This document shows positions 16,825-26,069 of a stretch of 64,000 nucleotides of DNA, piece by piece. Position numbers and translations under genes: made by a program. The notes beneath the pieces were generated by a model. The model ran no database searches, had not been told where the DNA came from, and saw only the letters and a list, made by a program, of their open reading frames with translations. Position 1 is the stretch's first letter. Each line of letters opens with the position of its first letter. The stretch is from Salipiger marinus (GTDB taxonomy: Bacteria > Pseudomonadota > Alphaproteobacteria > Rhodobacterales > Rhodobacteraceae): positions 1 through 64,000 of the forward strand of contig NZ_FNEJ01000012.1 of the NCBI RefSeq assembly GCF_900100085.1, in the 5' to 3' direction.

Positions 16825-18777
16825 ATGGTTTCCGAAAAGACCACAGATGCCGCATTGCCCGAGGGGCAGGGCGCAGGGGCCCGCCCCATCCTTGCCGACC
16901 AGACAGCCCGCCGGGTGATCGTCATGGGGCTGGGCGCGCTCGGGATCGTCATGGCGATCAACCAGCAGTTCCTGCTGAACCTTTTCGGGTTCCAGCCTCT
17001 GGGCAACGCCTATCTTTATTACCTCATCGGCATCTTTCTGGCCGTCGCCTTCCTGACCCTGCCCGCCAGCACCCTGCATCCGCGCCGCCTCCGCTGGCTT
17101 GATCCGGGGCTTGCGGTCGCGGCGCTGGTCAGTGCCGGATGGCTGGGGCTGCACGGGCTCGACATCATCCAGAAGGGCTGGGAATACGACGCCCCGCCCA
17201 TGGCCGATCTCATGGCCTCGGTGCTGATCGTGCTGGTGCTTGAAGGGGTGCGGCGCGCGGGCGGGACGATCCTGCTGGTGACCGCGCTGCTGTTCGGCAC
17301 CTATCCGCTTTATGCCGATTACATGCCCGGCTTCCTGTGGGGCACCGAATATTCGCTGATCGGCACCGTCCGGGCGCATGTGCTGGGGGTCGAGTCGATC
17401 ATCGGCATTCCGATGCAGGTCGTCGCGGAACTGGTGATCGGCTTCGTGATCTTCGGCTCGGTGCTGGTCGCGACCAAGGGCAGCGATTTCTTCATGGAAC
17501 TGGCCTCGGCGCTGCTCGGGCACAGCCGCGGCGGCCCTGCCAAGGTGGCGGTGATGGGCTCGGGCATCCTTGGCTCGCTGTCGGGCAGCGTGATCTCCAA
17601 CATCCTGACCTCGGGCCCGTTCTCGATCCCGACGATGCGGCGGGTCGGCTATCCCGCGCATTACGCCGCCGCGGTCGAGGCCTGCGCCTCCACCGGCGCC
17701 ACGCTGATGCCGCCGGTGATGGGCACCGTGGCCTTCGTCATGGCCTCGTTCCTTGGGGTGCAGTATTCCAGCATCGTGGTCGCTGCGGTCATCCCGGCGC
17801 TGATGTTCTACGTGGCGCTGCTGTTTCAGGTCGACATGTACGCGGCCCGCCGCGGGCTGAAGGGTCTGCCGCGCAGCGAGATGCCCGCGCTCTGGCCGGT
17901 GCTGAAATCCGGCTGGCCCTATCTGCTGAGCCTTGCTGTGCTGATCTTCGTGCTGATGGGCCTGCGCATGGAAGCGCGCTCCCCCTACTATGCCTCGGTG
18001 GTGATGCTGGTGGCGACGGCGTTCAACAAGGACACCCGCCTGACGCTGGCCCGGGCCAAGGCGCTGCTGCTTGACACCTCGGCGAATGTCGCAAACCTTG
18101 TCGCCGTGCTGGCGGGCATCGGTCTGGTGGTCGGCGGCCTGTCCTATACCGGCGTGGCGGGCGCGTTTTCCCGCGAACTGCTGCTGTATGCGGGCGGCAA
18201 CACCGCGCTGATGCTGATTGCCGGGGCGGTGACCAGCTTCGTGCTGGGCATGGGGATGACGGTCACCGCCTGCTACATCTTCCTGTCGATCCTGCTGGCC
18301 CCGGCGCTGGTGCAGGCCGGGCTCAACCCGATCGCCAGCCATCTGTTCATCCTTTACTGGGGTATGCTGTCCTACATCACGCCGCCGGTCGCGCTGGCCG
18401 CGATCACCGCCGCGAATGTCGCGGGATCAAAGCCGATGCAGACCGGGCTTCATGCCATGCGCCTTGGCATGCCGCTTTTTGTGCTGCCCTTCATCTTCGT
18501 CTACGACCCGGCGCTGATCATGGAAGGCACATGGCCGCAGATCCTCGAACGGGTGGCGCTGACGCTTGTGGCGATCTGGGCGATCACCTCCGGGTTCGAG
18601 GCATGGATCTACAAGGTCGGTCGCATCGGGGTGCTGAGCCGCATCGCCTTCGCGCTTGGCGGCGTGCTGATCCTTGTGCCCGAACTGACCACAAGCCTTG
18701 GCGGGGCCGGGGTGCTGGTGGCGGTGATCGTGGTGAATCTCGGGCTCGGGCGCCGCAGAAGCGCCGCCAAGGCGTGA
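16825..18777 (+). CDS. TRAP transporter permease, fused 4TM/12TM type
   Basis: A 650-residue membrane protein joining the small and large TRAP permease subunits. The N-terminal third has four hydrophobic helices. The large-subunit part includes GSGILGSLSGSVISNILTSG, then EACASTGATLMPPVMGTVAF, both typical of DctM-type proteins paired with TAXI receptors. I use ATG 16825 (preceded by GGGAAGAGACC); an upstream in-frame extension overlaps the hairpin. It uses an ion gradient to import the ligand of the preceding receptor. A CoA-transferase gene follows after 23 bp. Confidence 0.93.
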   Translation: MVSEKTTDAALPEGQGAGARPILADQTARRVIVMGLGALGIVMAINQQFLLNLFGFQPLGNAYLYYLIGIFLAVAFLTLPASTLHPRRLRWLDPGLAVAALVSAGWLGLHGLDIIQKGWEYDAPPMADLMASVLIVLVLEGVRRAGGTILLVTALLFGTYPLYADYMPGFLWGTEYSLIGTVRAHVLGVESIIGIPMQVVAELVIGFVIFGSVLVATKGSDFFMELASALLGHSRGGPAKVAVMGSGILGSLSGSVISNILTSGPFSIPTMRRVGYPAHYAAAVEACASTGATLMPPVMGTVAFVMASFLGVQYSSIVVAAVIPALMFYVALLFQVDMYAARRGLKGLPRSEMPALWPVLKSGWPYLLSLAVLIFVLMGLRMEARSPYYASVVMLVATAFNKDTRLTLARAKALLLDTSANVANLVAVLAGIGLVVGGLSYTGVAGAFSRELLLYAGGNTALMLIAGAVTSFVLGMGMTVTACYIFLSILLAPALVQAGLNPIASHLFILYWGMLSYITPPVALAAITAANVAGSKPMQTGLHAMRLGMPLFVLPFIFVYDPALIMEGTWPQILERVALTLVAIWAITSGFEAWIYKVGRIGVLSRIAFALGGVLILVPELTTSLGGAGVLVAVIVVNLGLGRRRSAAKA

Positions 18778-18800
18778 TCCAGACAACGGGAGACCTGCAG

Positions 18801-19466
18801 ATGGACAAAACTGTGACGGACCTTGAAAGCGCGGTGGCCCCGATCCCCGACGGCGCTTCGGTCATGATCGGAGGCTTCGGATCCTCGGGCATCCCCTTCG
18901 GGCTGATCGACGCGCTGCTGGCGCAGGGGGCAACGGGGCTTACGGTGATTTCCAACAACGCGGGCGCCGGAGAGACCGGCATCGCCAAGCTGCTGAAGGC
19001 GGGGCGGGTGGCCAAGGTCATCTGTTCCTACCCGCGCTCGCCGGGGTCGATCTGGTTCGAAAAGCGCTATGAGGCGGGCGAGGTCGCGCTGGAAGTGGTG
19101 CCGCAGGGCACGCTGGCCGAACGCATCCGCGCCGCCGGGGCGGGGCTGGGCGGCTTCCTGACGCCAACGGGTTACGGCACGCTTCTGGCCGAGGGCAAGG
19201 AGACCCGGATCATCGACGGGCGCGGCTATGTGCTGGAGGCGCCGCTGCCTGCGGATTTTGCGCTGCTGCGGGCCGACCGTGGCGACCGCTGGGGCAATCT
19301 CAGCTTCCACGCCACGGCGCGCAACTTCAACCCGGTGATGGCCATGGCGTCGAAACATGCGGTGGCCGAGGTGCGGCAGCTGTCCGACACGCCGCTTGAT
19401 CCGGAACGGGTGGTGACGCCGGGCATCTTTGTCCAGAGCGTGGTGGAATACGGGGTGCGGCCATGA
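18801..19466 (+). CDS. 3-oxoacid CoA-transferase family I, subunit A
   Basis: A 221-residue alpha subunit of a family I CoA-transferase. The glycine-rich GASVMIGGFGSSGIPFGLIDAL (here within 16-40) and ISNNAGAGETGI are diagnostic of the ScoA/PcaI/AtoD group. The start at ATG 18801 fits the family length. It overlaps the subunit B gene by 4 bp. The pair transfers CoA from succinyl- or acetyl-CoA to a carboxylic acid, here presumably the TRAP substrate. The acceptor is unknown; 3-oxoadipate and acetoacetate pathway genes are not seen nearby. Confidence 0.92.
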   Translation: MDKTVTDLESAVAPIPDGASVMIGGFGSSGIPFGLIDALLAQGATGLTVISNNAGAGETGIAKLLKAGRVAKVICSYPRSPGSIWFEKRYEAGEVALEVVPQGTLAERIRAAGAGLGGFLTPTGYGTLLAEGKETRIIDGRGYVLEAPLPADFALLRADRGDRWGNLSFHATARNFNPVMAMASKHAVAEVRQLSDTPLDPERVVTPGIFVQSVVEYGVRP

Positions 19467-20131
19467 CGACCGTCTTGAACCTGAACGGCGCGCGGCTGAC
19501 CGCGCTGGAGGATGCCGAACTTGCCGCCCGCGTGGCGCAGGACATCCCCGATGGCGCCTATGTGAACCTTGGGATCGGCAAGCCCACCCATGTCTCGGCC
19601 TATGTGCCCGAGGGCCGCGAGGTGATCTATCATTCCGAAAACGGGATCCTCGGCGTGGGTCCGACCCCGCCCGAGGGCGAAGAGGATCTTGAGCTGATCG
19701 ACGCCAGCAAGCGCTATGTCACCGCAGCACCGGGGGCCGCCTATTTCGAGCATTCCGACAGTTTCGCGATGATGCGCGGCGGCCATATCGATATCGCCGT
19801 GCTTGGCGCCTATCAGGTGGCCGAAACCGGCGATCTGGCGAACTGGGCGACGCTGGACGAAAAATTCCCCCCCGCGGTTGGCGGCGCGATGGATCTGGTG
19901 GTGGGGGTGCCGCGGATCCTCGTGATGATGCGCCACGTCAACCACGACGGCACGCCCAAGCTGCTGAAACGCTGCACCTATCCGCTGACCGGGCTTGGCG
20001 TCGTCAGCCGCGTCTACACCGATCTGGCCGTGCTCGACGTGACCCCCGGCGGCTTCCGGGTCGTCGAGCTGACCAAGGGCAACAGCCTTGAGGACGTGCA
20101 GGCGGTGACCGAAGCGAAACTTCTGACCTGA
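19463..20131 (+). CDS. 3-oxoacid CoA-transferase family I, subunit B
   Basis: A 222-residue beta subunit. YVNLGIGKPTHVSAYV and the active-site YHSENGILGVG, whose glutamate forms the CoA thioester intermediate, are intact. GAAYFEHSDSFAMMRGGHID is also conserved. The start overlaps the subunit A stop (ATGA). It functions as a heteromer with subunit A. Confidence 0.93.
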   Translation: MTTVLNLNGARLTALEDAELAARVAQDIPDGAYVNLGIGKPTHVSAYVPEGREVIYHSENGILGVGPTPPEGEEDLELIDASKRYVTAAPGAAYFEHSDSFAMMRGGHIDIAVLGAYQVAETGDLANWATLDEKFPPAVGGAMDLVVGVPRILVMMRHVNHDGTPKLLKRCTYPLTGLGVVSRVYTDLAVLDVTPGGFRVVELTKGNSLEDVQAVTEAKLLT

Positions 20132-20141
20132 AGGAAAGACC

Positions 20142-20936
20142 ATGCCCAAACGCAAGGACAAGCTGACCTCGGACATCGGCTGGAGCACGCCCGACCAGAT
20201 CACCGTGCGCGGGCTCGACCTGCCGAGCGAGATCCTTGGCGAGATGAATCTTGGTGATCTGGCCTTTCTGCTGACGGCGCATCGCAAGCCCTCGCCGGAG
20301 GAATCGAAGGTGTTCAACGCCATCGTCATCACGCTGGTGGAACACGGCATCACGCCTTCGGCCATGGTCGCCCGCCTGACCTATATGGGCGCGCCGGAAT
20401 CGCTGCAGGCGGCGGTGGCGGCGGGGCTGAACGGGCTTGGCACGGTGTTTGTCGGATCCATGGAGGGTGCCGCGCGGCTGCTTTACGAGGCGCTGCCCGC
20501 CGAGAGGCTGGGCACCGGCGCGGATCTGGAGGCAATCGCGAAAGAAGTGGTGGCCGATCATGCCGCGCGCGGGCAGATCCTGCCGGGGCTTGGCCATCCG
20601 CTGCACAAGCCGGTCGATCCGCGCACGCCGCGCCTGTTCGAGATCGCGGCGCAGAACGGGCTGTCGGGGGAATATGTCGCGCTGATGCAGTGCCTTCAGC
20701 GCGAGGCCGAGGCGGCGCGCGGCAAGGCGCTGCCGATCAATGCCACGGGCGCCATCGGCGCGATCTGTTGCGAATTCGGCTTTCCCTGGCAGATCGTGCG
20801 CGGCTTCGGGGTCATGGCGCGGTCCATCGGGCTTGTCGGGCATATCCTTGAAGAACGCAGCGATCCCATCGCCTTTGAACTGTGGCAGCGGACCGAGGAG
20901 GAGATCCTGCGCAATTCCGGCCCGCAATCCCGCTGA
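20142..20936 (+). CDS. Citrate-synthase-fold protein, citryl-CoA lyase-like
   Basis: A 264-residue protein matching the catalytic citrate-synthase-like fold as found in citryl-CoA lyase and the C-terminus of ATP-citrate lyase. Visible marks are NAIVITLVEHGITPSAMVAR, GAPESLQAAVAAGLNGLG and LPGLGHPLHKPVDPRTPRLF with its histidine. Members cleave citryl-CoA (or a methyl homologue) into acetyl-CoA and an oxoacid. It lies 10 bp after the CoA-transferase and 42 bp before a CitE-type lyase. No ATP-citrate-lyase N-terminal half or reverse-TCA gene is nearby, so a catabolic role on a citryl-CoA-like ester is inferred. Confidence 0.85.
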   Translation: MPKRKDKLTSDIGWSTPDQITVRGLDLPSEILGEMNLGDLAFLLTAHRKPSPEESKVFNAIVITLVEHGITPSAMVARLTYMGAPESLQAAVAAGLNGLGTVFVGSMEGAARLLYEALPAERLGTGADLEAIAKEVVADHAARGQILPGLGHPLHKPVDPRTPRLFEIAAQNGLSGEYVALMQCLQREAEAARGKALPINATGAIGAICCEFGFPWQIVRGFGVMARSIGLVGHILEERSDPIAFELWQRTEEEILRNSGPQSR

Positions 20937-20978
20937 TTTCGGCGCCACCGCATCTGCCGGACCCACGGGAGCCCCCTC

Positions 20979-21866
20979 ATGGACATGACCCGCCTCAGCG
21001 ACCAGACCCCGAGCTTTCCGCTGTTCGTGTCCGCGGCGCGGCCCGACAGCTTTGCCGCGGCCTGTGCGGCGGGGTCGGACATGGTGGTGATCGATCTGGA
21101 GGATTCGGTCGCCCCCGACAGCAAGGCGGCGGTGCGGCGCATCCCGCAGCGCGCGTTGCCGCAGGACCGGTCGGTGACGCTTTACCTGCGGGTGAATGGC
21201 GCGGGCACGCTGTGGCACCGCGATGACCTTGCCTTTGCGCGCATGGCCGGGGTGGACGGGATCGTGCTGCCCAAAAGCGACAGCGCCGAGCAGATCGCAG
21301 CGGTGCGCGGCGCGCTGCGTCCGGGCCAGAAGATCATCGCGCAGATCGAAACGGTGCGCGGCCTGTCGCGGGTCGAACAGATCGCCGAACTGGCGGACCG
21401 GCTTGCCTTCGGGTCGATCGACCTTTCCGAGGATCTGGGCTGCGCGCATACCCGGCTTTCCCTGCTGCCGCTGCGCAGCCGTCTTGTGCAGGCGGCCCGG
21501 CTGGCGGGGGCTCCGCCGCCGCTGGACGGGGTGACGGTCAGCGTCACCGATGCGGCGGCGATTGCGGATGACGCGCGGCATGCGAGCGAGCTGGGCTTTG
21601 GCGGCAAGTGCCTGATCCACCCCCGGCAGCTGGCCCCGGCGCGCGCGGGCTTCCGCACCACGCCGCAGGATCTGGACTGGGCGCGCCACGCGCTGGCGGC
21701 GGAAGAGGACGCGCTGCCCGATGCCGAGGCAGAGATGCTGCGCTCTCCGGTCGTGGCGCGGGCCCGGCGGCTGTTGCTGCGCGGTCAGGCGCAGATGGCG
21801 CCCGCCGCCGGACCCGAAGCCCCGGCCCGCCGCAGGCCGTCAGGCCCGACCCCATCAGGAAAGTGA
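20979..21866 (+). CDS. CitE-family (HpcH/HpaI) acyl-CoA lyase, second copy
   Basis: A 295-residue CitE-type lyase. It keeps MVVIDLEDSVAPDSKAAVRR, the Mg2+ ligands in QIETVRGLSR (Glu) and FGSIDLSEDLG (Asp), and KCLIHPRQL. It differs clearly from the copy at 205-1005 and ends in a Pro/Ala-rich tail of about 25 residues. The residues around the family's first arginine read PLFVSAARPDSF, so Arg is kept in a shifted setting. It follows the citryl-CoA-lyase-like gene, giving the operon two possible C-C lyases. The substrate is unknown. Confidence 0.88.
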   Translation: MDMTRLSDQTPSFPLFVSAARPDSFAAACAAGSDMVVIDLEDSVAPDSKAAVRRIPQRALPQDRSVTLYLRVNGAGTLWHRDDLAFARMAGVDGIVLPKSDSAEQIAAVRGALRPGQKIIAQIETVRGLSRVEQIAELADRLAFGSIDLSEDLGCAHTRLSLLPLRSRLVQAARLAGAPPPLDGVTVSVTDAAAIADDARHASELGFGGKCLIHPRQLAPARAGFRTTPQDLDWARHALAAEEDALPDAEAEMLRSPVVARARRLLLRGQAQMAPAAGPEAPARRRPSGPTPSGK

Positions 21867-21873
21867 GGATCGC

Positions 21874-22857
21874 ATGACCGAGCAACGCCACACCGCGCCG
21901 AAGGACCGCCTTGCCGGGCTGCGGGCCGGGCTGAAACTGCCGCTGATCGGGGCGCCGATGTTCCTTGTCTCCGGGGTGGATCTGGTGGTGGCGCAGTGCA
22001 AGGCGGGCATCATCGGCACCTTTCCGGCGCTGAACGCGCGCCCCGCCGACCAGCTTGACCTCTGGCTGACCCAGATCCGGACCCGGCTTGAGGCGCACCG
22101 GCAGGACACCGGCGAAACCCCGGCGCCGTTCGGGGTCAACCTGATCGTGCATGACTACAACACCCGGCTGGAGGAGGATCTGGCCACGCTCGTGCGCCAC
22201 GAGGTGCCGCTGGTCATCACCTCGCTTTCGGCGCCCGACAGGGTGGTGGCGGCGGTGCATGGCTATGGCGGGCTGGTCTTTCATGACGTGGTCAAGGCGC
22301 GCCATGCCCGCCGCGCCGTGGCGGCGGGGGTGGACGGGCTGATCCTTGTCTGTGCCGGGGCCGGGGGCCATGCGGGCACGCTGAGCCCCTTTGCGCTGGT
22401 CGAGGAGGTGCGCGCCTTCCATGACGGGCCGCTGGTGCTGTCGGGGGCCATCGCGAATGGCCGCGCGATCCTCGCCGCCGAGGTGCTGGGCTGTGATTTC
22501 GCCTATGCCGGCACGGTCTTCATCCCCGCCGAAGAGGCGATCGCGCCAGAGGGCCACAAGCAGATGATCGTCGCGGCGGCGTCGGACCAGATCCTGTATA
22601 CGCCGCTGTTTTCGGGCACCCCGGCCAATTACCTTGTCCCCAGCATCGAGGCGGCGGGCGTCGATCTGGAGGAGGCGCGGCTGGCGCAGCCGCGCCGCAT
22701 GGGGGCGAAGTCCGATCCCGACAGGCCGCGCGCGTGGTCGCAGGTCTGGAGCGCGGGACAGGCGGTGGCGCAGTCGCAGGCGGTTGAACCTGCGGCCCGG
22801 ATCGTGGCGCGGCTTGACCGCGAGTACCGTGCCGCCAAGGCGGCGCTCTGCGGCTGA
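21874..22857 (+). CDS. NPD/nitronate monooxygenase-family flavoprotein
   Basis: A 327-residue FMN TIM-barrel protein. LPLIGAPMFLVSGVDLVVAQ, GTFPALNARP, and CAGAGGHAGTLSPFAL with the family histidine are clear. The start at 21874 follows AGTGAGGATCGC. The family includes nitronate monooxygenases, FabK-like enoyl reductases and poorly defined oxidoreductases. In an operon of CoA-ester enzymes an oxidoreductase acting on an enoyl or oxo intermediate is as likely as a nitronate oxidase; the sequence does not decide. Confidence 0.87.
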   Translation: MTEQRHTAPKDRLAGLRAGLKLPLIGAPMFLVSGVDLVVAQCKAGIIGTFPALNARPADQLDLWLTQIRTRLEAHRQDTGETPAPFGVNLIVHDYNTRLEEDLATLVRHEVPLVITSLSAPDRVVAAVHGYGGLVFHDVVKARHARRAVAAGVDGLILVCAGAGGHAGTLSPFALVEEVRAFHDGPLVLSGAIANGRAILAAEVLGCDFAYAGTVFIPAEEAIAPEGHKQMIVAAASDQILYTPLFSGTPANYLVPSIEAAGVDLEEARLAQPRRMGAKSDPDRPRAWSQVWSAGQAVAQSQAVEPAARIVARLDREYRAAKAALCG

Positions 22858-22869
22858 GGGGGGCGCATC

Positions 22870-24606
22870 ATGACCAGACCCAGCGCAGGCCCCGTTCCCG
22901 ACAGCCGGGGCACGAACGCCTATCACGCCGATCCGGCCTTTGCGGCCCTGCTGTCGGTCTATCTGCCCCCCGACCTGCACCCGGTGCTGGAGCCGCAGCT
23001 GGCGCGCATGGGCGCGCTGGTCGGGGACCGGCTGGAGCAGCTGGCCCTTGCCGCCGACAGGAACCCGCCCGTGCTGGTGCTGCGCGACCGGACCGGCACG
23101 CCGGTGCAGCGCATCGACAAGCATCCCGCCTATGAGGCGCTTGAACGCCATGCCTTCGGTGAATTCGGCCTTGCCGCCATGTCGCATCGGGGCGGGGTGT
23201 TCGGGCAGGCGGAGCCGCTGCCGCCCGTGGCGAAATATGCGCTGGTCTACCTGTTCGTGCAGGCGGAATTCGGGCTTTGCTGTCCGCTCAGCATGACGGA
23301 CTCGCTGACGCGCACCCTGCGCAGGTTCGGATCGGAAGACCTGATCGCGCGCTATCTTGACCGGCTCACCAGTCAGGACATGGACCGGCTGTTTCAGGGC
23401 GCGATGTTCATGACGGAACAGGCGGCAGGGTCGGATGTGGGCGCGGTGGAGACCGTGGCGCGCCCGCAGGACGGCGGCTGGAGGCTTTACGGCGACAAGT
23501 GGTTCTGCTCCAACCCCGATGCGGCGCTGGCCATGGTGCTGGCGCGGCCCGAAGGCGCCGAAAGCGGCACCCGCGGCCTGTCGCTGTTCCTGCTGCCCCG
23601 GCACCTGCCGGACGGGCGGCTCAACCACTACCGGATCATCCGGCTGAAGGACAAGCTGGGCACGCGGTCGATGGCCTCGGGCGAGATCGTGCTGGACGGG
23701 GCAGAGGCCTATCTGGTCGGCGCGGCGGGGCAGGGTTTCAAGCAGATGACCGACATGATCAACATGTCGCGGCTTGCCAATGGCGTGCGCAGCGCCGGGC
23801 TGATGCGGCGCGCGGTCGGCGAGGCGCTGCACATCTCGCGGCACCGCCGGGCCTTTGGGGCGCGGCTGATCGACATGCCGCTGATGCGGCGGCAGCTGGC
23901 CAAGATGCTGCTTGCCGCCGAGCAGGGGCGCAGCATGGTGTTCCACACCGCCCGCGTGCTGGAGGCGGCGGACCGGGGCGATGCCGATATGGCCCGGGTG
24001 CTGCGCATTCTTACGCCGCTGGTGAAATTCCGCGCCTGCCGAGATGCCCGTCGGGTGACGGGGGACGCGATGGAGGTGCGCGGCGGCTGCGGCTATATCG
24101 AGGAATGGTCCGATGCCCGCGTGCTGCGCGATGCGCATCTGGGCTCGATCTGGGAAGGCACGAGCAACATCGTGGCGCTGGACGTGCTGCGCGCGGCGCG
24201 GCGCGAGGGTGCCTTCGACGCGCTTGCGGCGCATCTGCGCACCTGCCTTGCCGAGGTCGAGGCGCCGCTGGCGGAGCAGCTTGGCGCGACGCTGGACCGG
24301 GTGGCGGCGCTGCTGCGCGCGGTCTCGGGGCAGGACGGCCCTGCCGAAACCGCAGAGGCGCGCCGCGCGGCGAGTGCGGCCTATCACATCGCCTCGGCGG
24401 TTTTCCTTGCATGGGAGGGTGCCCGGCTTGCGGGCAGCCATGCCGCCATCGCCACCGACCGCCAGCGCCTTGCCGGGCTGGTGCTGACGGAAAAGCTGGG
24501 CCCCCGCGATCCGCTGGCGCCCGCAGAGCCCGAACCCGACTGGCTGCCGGATCTGCTGGCCCGGGCCGGGCGCGACACCGAACCCCCCCAGACAGCCACG
24601 GAATGA
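22870..24606 (+). CDS. AidB-like acyl-CoA dehydrogenase
   Basis: A 578-residue, long-form acyl-CoA dehydrogenase of the AidB/ACAD11 type. It shows AMFMTEQAAGSDVGAVET, the WRLYGDKWFCSNPDA flavin segment, RRAFGARLIDMPLMRRQL, GGCGYIEEWSDARVLRDAHL and IWEGTSNIVALDVLRA, whose glutamate is in the catalytic place. Beyond it is the extra C-terminal helical domain of about 150 residues. AidB itself is a DNA-alkylation response protein, but no ada/alk gene is near and the gene sits tightly in a catabolic operon, so a metabolic dehydrogenase is more likely. Confidence 0.9.
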   Translation: MTRPSAGPVPDSRGTNAYHADPAFAALLSVYLPPDLHPVLEPQLARMGALVGDRLEQLALAADRNPPVLVLRDRTGTPVQRIDKHPAYEALERHAFGEFGLAAMSHRGGVFGQAEPLPPVAKYALVYLFVQAEFGLCCPLSMTDSLTRTLRRFGSEDLIARYLDRLTSQDMDRLFQGAMFMTEQAAGSDVGAVETVARPQDGGWRLYGDKWFCSNPDAALAMVLARPEGAESGTRGLSLFLLPRHLPDGRLNHYRIIRLKDKLGTRSMASGEIVLDGAEAYLVGAAGQGFKQMTDMINMSRLANGVRSAGLMRRAVGEALHISRHRRAFGARLIDMPLMRRQLAKMLLAAEQGRSMVFHTARVLEAADRGDADMARVLRILTPLVKFRACRDARRVTGDAMEVRGGCGYIEEWSDARVLRDAHLGSIWEGTSNIVALDVLRAARREGAFDALAAHLRTCLAEVEAPLAEQLGATLDRVAALLRAVSGQDGPAETAEARRAASAAYHIASAVFLAWEGARLAGSHAAIATDRQRLAGLVLTEKLGPRDPLAPAEPEPDWLPDLLARAGRDTEPPQTATE

Positions 24607-25940
24607 AAGACGCCATGACCCTTGCACAGACCCTTGCCCGTTTTGCTGCGGGCCCCGCCACCGGGGACGCGCGGATGCGCAGTTTCGTGCGGCTGTCGCT
24701 GTTTGACTGGGCGACGGTCGGCCTTGCGGGCAGGCAGGAACCGGTGGCCCGTGCCGCCCGCGCCATGGCCCGCGACAGCGCCGCCTCTGCCGGGGGGGCC
24801 ACGCTGATCGGCGGCGGGCGCGCCCCTGCCGCCGCCGCCGCGCTGGCCAATGGGGCGGTGAGCCACGCGCTGGATTACGACGACACGCATTTTGGCCATA
24901 TCGGCCATCCCAGCGTTGCGGTTATCCCCGCAGCGCTCGCAGCCGCGGAGACGGCGCAGGCGGGGGCTTCGGAGTTTCTGGATGCGGTGGCGGTGGGGCT
25001 GGAAACCGCCTGCCGGATCGGCGCGTGGCTGGGGCGGCCCCATTACGAGGCGGGGTTCCACCAGACCGGCACCTCGGGCGCGTTCGGGGCCACGGCTGCC
25101 GCCGCGCGGATCTGGGGCCTTGATGCCGCGACCATGGCAGAGGCGCTGTGCCTGACCGCAACCCGGGCGGCGGGGCTGAAAAGCCAGTTCGGCACCATGG
25201 GCAAACCGCTCAACGCGGGCTTCGCCGCCGAGGTGGGCGTGACGTCGGCGCTGCTGGCGCGGGCGGGGGCGACATCGGCACCGGACGCGATCGAAGGTCC
25301 GCAGGGCTTCGGGCCGACCCATGCGGGCAGCGCGGAAGCGGCGGCGCTTGACGGTCTTGGCACGGACTGGGTGTTTCCGGGCATTTCCTACAAGTTCCAT
25401 GCCTGCTGCCACGGCCTGCACGCGATGCTTGAGGCCGTGCGGATCCTGCGCGCAGAGGGGCTGCGCCCGGAGGAGGTCACGCAGCTGACCATCCGCACCC
25501 ATCCCCGCTGGCTGGCGGTCTGCAACCTGCCCGAGCCCGCCACCGGGCTGCAGGCCAAGTTCAGCTACCGGCTTGCCGCCGCGATGATGCTGGCCGGGGT
25601 CGATACCGCCGCGCTGGACGTCTATAGCGAGGAAACCTGCGCCCGCGCCGATCTTTGTGCGCTGCGCGACCGGGTGGTGGTGGCGCCGGACAGCAGCCTG
25701 AGCGACAGCGAGGCCCGGGTGTCGGTGACCACGCGCGACGGGATCCGCGAGGCGCATCACGACATCCTTGCCGCAGGGGATCCCGAAAGCCTTGCGCCAC
25801 GGCTGCGCGCCAAATCGGCCACGCTGCTTGGCGTCGGTCCTGCCGAGGATCTGTGGTCGGTGGTCGCAGCACTTGGGGAGGGCGAGCCGACGCTCGCCGC
25901 GCTGGTGCAGCGGATGGGCGGCGGTCAGGGGACGCGCTGA
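24603..25940 (+). CDS. MmgE/PrpD-family (2-methylcitrate dehydratase-like) protein
   Basis: A 445-residue MmgE/PrpD protein. GAVSHALDYDDTHFGHIGHPS is the family hallmark, followed by HQTGTSGAFGATAAAARIWG, LKSQFGTMGKPLNAGFAAE and SYKFHACCHGLHAMLEA. The start at 24603 overlaps the previous stop (ATGA); an ATG at 24615 is possible. The family includes 2-methylcitrate and iminodisuccinate-type lyases or dehydratases, and aconitate decarboxylase. As the last gene of the operon it likely dehydrates, hydrates or epimerises a tricarboxylate or its fragment. Confidence 0.9.
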   Translation: MKDAMTLAQTLARFAAGPATGDARMRSFVRLSLFDWATVGLAGRQEPVARAARAMARDSAASAGGATLIGGGRAPAAAAALANGAVSHALDYDDTHFGHIGHPSVAVIPAALAAAETAQAGASEFLDAVAVGLETACRIGAWLGRPHYEAGFHQTGTSGAFGATAAAARIWGLDAATMAEALCLTATRAAGLKSQFGTMGKPLNAGFAAEVGVTSALLARAGATSAPDAIEGPQGFGPTHAGSAEAAALDGLGTDWVFPGISYKFHACCHGLHAMLEAVRILRAEGLRPEEVTQLTIRTHPRWLAVCNLPEPATGLQAKFSYRLAAAMMLAGVDTAALDVYSEETCARADLCALRDRVVVAPDSSLSDSEARVSVTTRDGIREAHHDILAAGDPESLAPRLRAKSATLLGVGPAEDLWSVVAALGEGEPTLAALVQRMGGGQGTR

Positions 25941-26069
25941 CAGCGGGCTGACGCCGTGCCATGGGTGAGGGTTACATTACATAACTCTGATTATGGGCAT
26001 AAACCCCCGCCGCCACGCCCGGCGGTCGGGGCCAGCCTTGCCGGTCCGGTCCCCGTGCGGCAATGGTCT

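Noticed and set aside
20142-20936. True TCA-cycle citrate synthase
   Set aside because: At 264 residues it is far shorter than the roughly 430 of citrate synthase and lacks the large N-terminal domain; it fits citryl-CoA lyase-like proteins better.
22870-24606. DNA-alkylation repair function for the AidB-like protein
   Set aside because: No ada, alkA or alkB neighbours; tight packing in a CoA-ester operon argues for metabolism.
21544-24627. Open minus-strand frame of 1027 codons opposite the NPD and AidB-like genes
   Set aside because: Low-complexity Arg/His/Gly composition and complete overlap with genes showing conserved motifs; a shadow frame.
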